64,000 bases of DNA from the NCBI GenBank assembly GCA_021397845.1, contig CM038038.1, positions 70,044,748 to 70,108,747 on the forward strand. Direction: 5' to 3'. The stretch is from Areca catechu (lineage: Eukaryota; Streptophyta; Magnoliopsida; Arecales; Arecaceae). The notes beneath the pieces were generated by a model that worked only from the letters and a program-made list of their open reading frames with translations, made no database searches and was not told the DNA's origin. Shown one piece after another: positions 57,732 through 64,000 of this stretch. Numbering within the stretch: position 1 is the stretch's first letter; each line of letters begins with the position of its first letter. The position numbers were made by a program, and so were the translations under genes.

Positions 57732-58221
57732 AGAGTATGTTTTTTTATGAGTTTATTTGTTCTCTTTTATTCGCTCCTTATTATGCTTTACTGTTAGATT
57801 GAGGTTAGGAACAACTCTTGCTTTTTGAAGATGCACCGTGATTTGTTACGGATACAGGGCATGTCGAGAAAAGAAGAGTTGGATACCTAGTACCTTCTGA
57901 AGGCATGCCGTGATCTGTTACGGGTATGGGGCATGCCAAGGGAAGATAGGTAAATCCCTAAAATCAATTACATCTTAATTATAAAGAAAATATTATTTCA
58001 CAAGTGCAAAATCAATCTTCCACTCCTAAATCCATACCTTTTACTTCAACTTTAAATGTAGTTTATTTCCTGCTTACTTTTATTTTCATGCAACAACAAT
58101 TATCCTTCTTCTCTTTTTAAATCATAACTTAGCCCTATGGTCCCTGAGGATACGATCCCAACTCACCCTAACTATAGAGTTGAGTTGAAGAATTATTTTT
58201 GACTACCTACGACAGTGATCA

Positions 58222-58320
58222 ATTAGTTAGATTAAGTTGTCTGACCTGAATTATGTTAGTAAGACATAGATATGATGATTGATTAAGATGAGACCTAAAT
58301 CCAAACCTCCTCATACATAT
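58222..58320. other. Short unique spacer between G and H
   Basis: 99 bp with no recognised content. It may be the only sequence in the window that does not belong to a recognised element, or it may be part of an older repeat. The last five bases (catat) should be H's target duplication. Confidence 0.5.
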
Positions 58321-59380
58321 TGTTGACTCCACTTATTGATTTTGATGATAAGCAAAACAGTTAAGTATAACTTGAGGACTAATTTTTGCTTTAAGTGTGT
58401 TTTCAATTGAAAGGATGCTCACACAAATCGAAGAAGCCCAATTATATTGAAGAACCAAGTTTGAGTGGGATGAATGCAGAAATCAAGTCTTGGAAACTCA
58501 AAATTTGTTTGAATGGATGTTCAAGGGAAATAGAAACAAGTTCAGCCATTTTCTGCAAACTTTTTGGTGATGTGTCGACTCAAGGTGTCGACACATGAGA
58601 TGATGTGTCGACACATGAAGATGGTGTGTCGACTCCAGATGGCACGAAATATAACTCCAAATGGCATAGATGATATGTCGACACATGAACCCTATGTGTC
58701 GACTCAAAGTGTCAACACATGGATCAACACATCGCCTAAGAATTTCAAGCAACAGAACAAGCAGAAGAGGATGGAGCATTTGATTTGTCGACACATGGAT
58801 TTTATTTGTCGACTCAATGTGTCGACTCCATTGAGAATGTGTCGACACAGATGATTTTTTCAGAGAATCTGAATGGATTATTTTGAACTTGTGTCGACTC
58901 AAGAAGAGTATGTGTTGACCTAATGTGTTGACACATGAAGAGCAAGTGTCGACACATGGAGTTCTAACAACAGTAATGGCTAGTTTTTTCTTGATCAAAA
59001 CTCTCTCTTTTGCCCCCCAATGGCTAGTTTCTCGTGCTTAAACTATAAGTTGGGTTTTGATTAGTGAGCCTGAAAAACTAATCGACTGTAATCGAGGAGA
59101 TTATAGTGAATTTCCAAGAAGATCTTGGGGAGTGGATGTAGGTACATTGTTGGCACCGAACCACTATATATTGTTGAGTTTGTGATTGCTTGTCTCTTCC
59201 TCCTAGTTCTTTTTAATTCTTTCATTGCCTTTAATTTTCGTTGCACTTTTACATTAAAGCTTTACATTTAAATTGTAGTACCTTGTATTGATTGAATTGC
59301 TACTTGTTTATCAAGCTTAGTCTTAAATAATTTTTAGAGACCCAATTCACCTCCCCTCTTGGGTTGCTATCTGGGCAACA
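58321..59380 (+). repeat. Element H, 5' LTR
   Basis: It begins tgttgactccacttat and ends tatctgggcaaca. The portion 58569-58962 holds about a dozen gtcgac words, mostly as tgtcgacacatg or tgtcgactc. The end (cctcccctcttgggttgc) matches the end of I's LTR read on the minus strand. Frames over the repeats on either strand (58498-58998, 58564-58854) are artefacts. Confidence 0.92.
58569..58962. repeat. Cluster of palindromic GTCGAC words in the H LTR
   Basis: Irregularly spaced copies of tgtcgacacatg and tgtcgactcaa, with decayed forms such as tgttgacaca. The core is its own reverse complement. Element I has a smaller cluster at 46880-47045. Confidence 0.85.
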
Positions 59381-59382
59381 AG

Positions 59383-59394
59383 TGGTATCAGAGC
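59383..59394 (+). promoter_or_regulatory. Element H primer-binding site (Met tRNA)
   Basis: tggtatcagagc two bases after the LTR, followed by cttgttctc. Confirms + orientation. Confidence 0.95.
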
Positions 59395-59437
59395 CTTGTT
59401 CTCAGTTTATAGGCTTTACCGCCTTGAGTAAAGATCT

Positions 59438-60962
59438 ATGGCAACCCCAATTGGTACTAGTGTAATCGAGGGACAAGCCTCAAATAGACCTCCATTTTTC
59501 AATGGTGCAAATTACACTTATTGAAAAATTAGGATGAGAATTTATATGCATTCTATAGACTATAACTTATGGAAAGTAGTAGATAAAGGTCCTCATGTTC
59601 TTTCGGTAGTGGTTAATGATGTTTCCATCCCAAAACTTGAAGAGGATTGGGATGAAAATGACATTAAACAATCCGAGATCAATGATAAGGCAATGAATCT
59701 CTTGTATTGTGCATTAGATCCTAGTGAGTTCAATAGGATATCTACATGCACGTCCTCAAAGAAATATGGGACACACTTGAGGTTACTCATGAGGGTACCG
59801 ATCAAGTGAAGAACACCAAGATAAATATGTTAGTGCACACATATGAGATGTTCTGGATTGAACCAAATGAATCTATTACTGATATGTATACACATTTTAC
59901 AAACATTGTAAATGCTATGAGGAGTCCTAGTAAAGTCATATCTAATGCTGATCTTGTGAACAAAATTCTTAGATCACTACCGACATCATGGGATCTAAAA
60001 GTGACTGCAATTCAAGAGGCAAAAGATGTAGAAAAGCTTCCACTTGAGCAGCTAGTAGGTTCACTCATGACCTATAAGCTCAACTTGAAACAGAAATCAA
60101 TGGACCTAAATAAAAAGAAGAAGGGGATCGCCTTTAAATCAAACGTTCAAGAAGAATCCTCGATTGAAGAGTCCGATGATGATGAAGAAGAGGAAGGTGA
60201 AGAAGACCTCCTTGCCCAGAAATTTAGAAGATTTATGAAGAGGAGGAAGTTTTCCTATAAAAAGAAGTTCCAATCCAAAGAAAAGGGAAAGGAAAAAAAA
60301 AGGAGAAAGAAAAAGAAAAGGAGAAGGAAGTACCCATATGCTTCGAGTGCAAGAAGCCGAGATGTTATAAATTTGATTATCCTCTCCTTAAGAAATCAAG
60401 AAAGAAATTGAAGAAGAAAGCAATGATGGCTACTTGGAGTGATAGTGAGGACTCCAGTTCAGAGGAAGAGCAAACTGAAACGGCAAATCTCTGCTTCATG
60501 GTACTTCAGGACAATGAAGAGGTATGTTTCGATTCTGAATTAGATTTTACTTTTGATGAACTAAGAAGTGCATTTGAAGAATTAATGCATGATTATAAAG
60601 TAGTTTTATCTGAAAATAGAAAACTGAAAAAGCATGCTAATAGTTTTTCAGTAGAAAACAATTCTTTGCTTAATGATGTTAGTTCTTTGAAAATTAAGCT
60701 AGATGTTTCGGAAAAGAAAAATAATGCCTTAACAATGGAAAATGAAGTTCTTAAAAGACCAAAACATGTTATTTCTAATAATGATCTCTTAAAGAAAAAT
60801 AAGGATTAAGAACTTAAAAATGAGAAATACAAAAATGAATATGAAAAAATCAAACCTTTTATTGATAAGTTCACTTATAATTCTGAAAAACTGAATTTAC
60901 TTTTAAACAACCAAAGAGCAGTTTTTAACAAAGCAGGTTTAGGATACAAATCCCAAAAATAA
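59438..60962 (+). pseudogene. Element H: gag
   Basis: Start ATG at 59438 (MATPIGTSVIEGQ then PPFFNGANYTY). A TGA at 59522-59524 replaces an expected Trp codon. A shift lies near 59755, a second in the Lys-rich run at 60290-60330, and stops at 60807 and about 60960. The gag core is readable (EIWDTLEVTHEGTDQVKNTK ... MYTHFTNIVNAM). The zinc knuckle at 60339 reads CFECKKPRCYKFDY, its His changed to Cys and last Cys to Tyr. Coiled-coil-like sequence follows (60560-60800), ending in NQRAVFNKAGLGY. It would coat the RNA. Non-functional. Confidence 0.85.
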
Positions 60963-61158
60963 TAAAAGTATTTTAAAAACTTTTTTGTACCTGCATCATC
61001 CAGCATTACTTATTTTACTTGCAAGAAGTTAGGTCATAAATCATACCAATGCAATTTTAAAAAAATTATATATTCTGGTAAAGTTGGATTCCAAAATGAA
61101 CCATCTTAAATGCTAACCCTAAAGGACCCAAGTTAGCTTGGGTACCTAAAGTCAAAGC
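60963..61158 (+). pseudogene. Element H: gag-to-protease stretch with second knuckle-like block
   Basis: Decayed coding sequence with the block YFTCKKLGHKSYQC (about 61010-61055), a knuckle whose first Cys is Tyr. Stops on both sides. Confidence 0.55.
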
Positions 61159-62250
61159 TTGATTTTATTGCAGGTGTGTCTTGCAACCAAGGAAAACAAA
61201 CATGTTTGGTATCTTGACAGTGGTTGCTCAATGCACATGACTGGAGATGTGAAGCAATTCACTTCTCTTGAAGCTTTGAATGGAGGTAGTGTGACCTTCG
61301 GTGATAATGGTAAAGGTAAAATCATTGGAATTGGTAAGGTTCACATAACTCCTTCTAATAGTATTAGTAATGTACTTCTAGTAGATGGTCTAAAGCATAA
61401 TCTATGAAGTATTAGTCAGTTTTGCGATAAAGGTTTTCAAGTAATTTTCAAATCATCATATTGCATGATTTCTAGTCCTAATTTGAATGGAGTGCAATTC
61501 ATTAGAAAAAGGCATGGAAATATCTATCTTGTAGATCTTGATGATCTATCTTTACCTAATGGAGAATGTCTTGTTGCAATGAATTCAACTAAAGAAGAGA
61601 CTAGTTGGTTATGGCATAGAAGGTTAGGGCATGCTAGTATGTACCTTATTTCAAAACTTTGCAAAAAGAATTTAGTTAGAGATTTACATAAAAAAAGTTT
61701 TGAAAAAGATAGAATTTGCCAAGCTTGTTAATTTGAAAAACAAGTTAGAACTTCTTTTAAACCAAAAGGATTTGTAACTACTAGTAGACCACTTGAACTA
61801 CTCCATATGGATCTCTTTGGACCAACTAGAATATCAAGTCTAGGAGGCAAGAGATATGGATTAGTTATTGTGGACGATTTTTCAAGATTTACTTGGATTT
61901 TCTTCTTAGCTCAAAAAGATGAATCATTTTCAGTATTTATAAAGTTTTATAAAAAAGTTTCCAACAAAAAAGGTGTTTTGTTGTGTGTATCCACAGTGAT
62001 CATAGAACAGAATTTGAAAATCAAGATTTCAAAAATTTTTGTAATGAAAAAGGAATAGAACACAATTTCTCTGCACCTAGGACACCTCAACAGAATGGGG
62101 TAGTAGAAAGAAAAAATTATACTTTAAAAGAAATGGCACACACTATGCTTTACGAAAATAATTTGCCAAGATATTTTTGGGCTAAAGCTATAAATACAGC
62201 CTGTTATGTTTTAAATCGAGTTTTAATGCACCCTATTTTATAGAAAACAC
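61159..62250 (+). pseudogene. Element H: protease and integrase
   Basis: Protease: HVWYLDSGCSMHMTGD (catalytic Asp kept), GGSVTFGDNGKGKI, then a TGA at about 61405. Integrase zinc-binding region: WLWHRRLGHAS ... ICQAC, then a TAA (61729-61731). Core: LLHMDLFGPTR (Asp), a frameshift near 61975, IHSDHRTEFEN (Asp), RTPQQNGVVERKN (Glu). Stop at 62241-62243. Each catalytic residue is present but the chain is broken at least four times. The protease-integrase-RT order defines Ty1/copia. Confidence 0.88.
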
Positions 62251-62296
62251 CATATGAGCTTTAGAACCAAAGAAAACTAACTTTGAAATATTTTTG

Positions 62297-64000
62297 AGTT
62301 TTTGGTTGTAAATGTTTTGTTTTGAACAATGGAAAAGATCATTTAGGAAAGTTCAATGCCAAGTCTGATGAAGGTATCTTCTTAGGATACTCTATATCGA
62401 GCAGGGTATACAGAGTATTCAACAAACGAACTTTAGTTATAGAAGAGTCAGTACATATAGTGTTTGAAGAATGTTCTAACCTATCCTCGAGAAAAGTGGA
62501 AACATCTGATAGTTGTGCAGGTGCTGACAAGCTTCAGAAATTAACATTGGAAGATCAAGCTCAACCAAGTGAAGAAAGTCAAGACAAGGATGTAAAAGAA
62601 GATGACACTCCAGCGCATCATGATCTACCCAAGGAGTGGAGGTATGTTCATGGACATCCTAAGGAATTAATCTTAGGTGATCCATCTAAAGGGATAAGAA
62701 CTAGAGCTTCTATTAGAAATGAATGTGATTACATAGCTTTTGTATCTCAAGTGGAACCTAAATGTTTTGAAGAAGATAAAAAAGATGCTAATTGGATGAA
62801 TGCTATGCAAGAAGAATTAATACAATTTGACAGAAATAATGTTTGGACACTTGTAGAAAGACTATCTAATATTTCAATCATTGGTACTAAATGGGTATTT
62901 AGGAATAAGTTATATGAAAATGGTTTTGTCATAAGAAATAAGGTTAGGCTAGTTACTAAAGGCTACAATCAGGAGGAAAGAATTGACTTTGATGAAACTT
63001 TTGCTCCTGTTGCTAGACTTGAAGCAATTAGACTATTGTTGGCTTTCGTATGTTTTATGAATTTCAAATTATTTCAAATGGATGTTAAAAGTGCTTTCTT
63101 AAATGGTTTCATAAATGAAAAGGTTTTTGTTGAACAACCACCAGGATTTGAAAATCATGTACATCCTAATCATGTTTTCAAACTGCACAAAGCACTTTAT
63201 GGATTAAAGCAAGCACCTAGAGCATGGTATGAAAGGTTAAGCAAATTTCTTATTGAAAATGGATTTTCTAGAGGAAATGTTGACAAAACTTTATTTTTGA
63301 AAAGGAAAGATGCTGATTTATTGGTAGTACAAGTTTATGTTGATGACATCATTTATGGTGCTACTAATGAATTTCTTTGTCAAGAGTTTGCTAAGCTTAT
63401 GCATGGTGAGTTCGACATAAGCATGATGGGAGAACTCAACTTCTTTCTCGGACTCCAGATCAAGCAAACTTCAGATGGTATCTTCATCAACCAAGCTATG
63501 TATACAAGAAAAATCATTAAGAAGTTTGGGATGGAGACTACTAAGCCAATAGGTACGCCTATGAGCCCCTCATGTAAATTAGATAAAGATAAAAATGGTA
63601 AATCTATAGATCAGAAACTATATAGAGGCATGATAGGCTCTTTGCTGTATCTAACTGCTAGTATACTAGATATTATGTTTAGTGTTTGCATGTGCGCTAG
63701 GTATCAGTCTGAACCAAAGGAATCACATCTTATGGTTGTTAAACGCATTTTTAGATATCTGTCTGGTACTATTGGCATTGGCTTGTGGTATGCTAGAAAT
63801 TCTTCTGCTGAATTGATTAGATATTCTGATGCAGACTTTGCTGGTTATAGACTAGATAGAAAGAGTACTAGTGGAACTTGCCAATTTCTTGGTGTTAACT
63901 TAATCTCATGGTTCAGCAAGAAACAAACTTCAGTTGCACTATCCACAGCTGAGGCTGAGTATATTGCAGCAGGAAGTTGTTGTACTCAAATATTGTGGAT
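62297..64000 (+). CDS. Element H: reverse transcriptase and RNase H, open to the window edge (partial)
   Basis: From just after a TGA at 62294-62296 the frame is open for about 568 codons to base 64000. It begins in the integrase C-terminus (GKDHLGKFNAKSDEGIFLGY). RT follows: NAMQEELIQFDRNNVWTLV, VRLVTKGYNQEERIDFDETF, FKLFQMDVKSAFLNG (first Asp), KALYGLKQAPRAWY, and catalytic VYVDDIIYGATN (both Asp kept). RNase H: IRYSDADFAGY, RKSTSGTCQFLG, SVALSTAEAEYIAAGS. It copies the element's RNA and removes the template. The frame cannot be expressed as one protein here because of the upstream stops. Confidence 0.9.

Larger units (their letters stand above)
56506..58221 (+). repeat. Element G, 3' LTR
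   Basis: It begins tgataattatatta and ends gacagtgatca. A TATA box (tataaaaa) is at 57533-57540 and a poly(A) signal aataaa at 57726-57731, giving a normal U3-R-U5 layout. A duplicated ~60-bp segment (gccgtgatctgttacgg...ggcatgcc type) lies at 57830-57945. A 175-codon frame at 56628-57155 in U3 is probably chance: it is Pro/Ser-rich, and its Trp/His/Met cluster comes from catgg/ccatg repeats. The right end was set by the TG...CA rule only, since no second LTR is in the window. Confidence 0.65.
58321..64000 (+). mobile_element. Element H: SIRE/Maximus-type Ty1/copia retrotransposon, 5' part
   Basis: LTR 58321-59380, primer site TGGTATCAGAGC at 59383-59394, then gag, protease, integrase, RT and RNase H in copia order, running off the window. 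Lineage evidence: gag with CFECKK-type knuckle and a Ser/Glu-rich WSDSEDSSSEEE stretch, the NQRAVFNKAGLGY block, RT GELNFFLGLQIKQ and RNase H DADFAGY...DRKSTSGTCQFLG. These fit SIRE/Maximus elements. Its LTR is related to that of element I. Gag and integrase are broken; RT looks open. Confidence 0.92.

Overview
The window is plant nuclear DNA built almost entirely of LTR retrotransposons. I see no host gene, tRNA gene, rRNA gene or CRISPR array. The evidence for a plant is the element set: a SIRE/Maximus-type Ty1/copia element, an Athila-type Ty3/gypsy element, a Tat-type Ty3/gypsy element with a second RNase H and an antisense gene, and chromovirus-like Ty3/gypsy elements primed by initiator-Met tRNA. 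A large-genome angiosperm, perhaps a monocot, fits. The species cannot be fixed from the sequence.

Layout, from the outside in. Element G (Athila-like, + strand) is the oldest layer. Its gag/protease pieces lie at 43884-44045 and 53858-55440, and its 3' LTR at 56506-58221. Two related minus-strand Ty3/gypsy elements sit in G: E (LTR 42340-43883, body running left from 42339) and F (44046-53857). F carries a small copia-type element, I (45897-48706). Element A (LTRs 1550-2889 and, in three pieces, 6408-41393) abuts the truncated body of E. A's right LTR was hit by J (6795-11893, TSD ccttc) and by B (12627-41175, TSD gcttg). B's right LTR was hit by D (18168-40404, TSD catgg). D's coding region was hit by C (27748-36963, TSD gcttc). 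This gives a stack G > E > A > B > D > C, with exact 5-bp duplications at each of the four junctions seen on both sides (J, B, D, C). Left of A lies the end of another LTR, X (1-1549). Right of G lies H (58321 to the window end), a SIRE/Maximus copia element on the + strand.

Coding capacity. C has gag, protease, RT, RNase H and integrase, broken by three in-frame stops, one frameshift and a changed RT catalytic motif. D has gag, protease, RT, RNase H, archaeal-type RNase H and integrase with a few stops, plus a three-exon gene on the opposite strand between pol and its 3' LTR. H has a broken gag and protease/integrase, and an RT-RNase H frame still open at the window edge. A, B and F keep only gag-like pieces and the end of integrase, joined at what looks like the same deletion point. 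They therefore look like a non-autonomous family related to C. J and I have two LTRs and no coding interior.

Base composition follows the elements: D is visibly GC-rich, while A, B, E, F, I and J are AT-rich. All boundaries were read by eye from repeat comparison; no alignment or database search was run.
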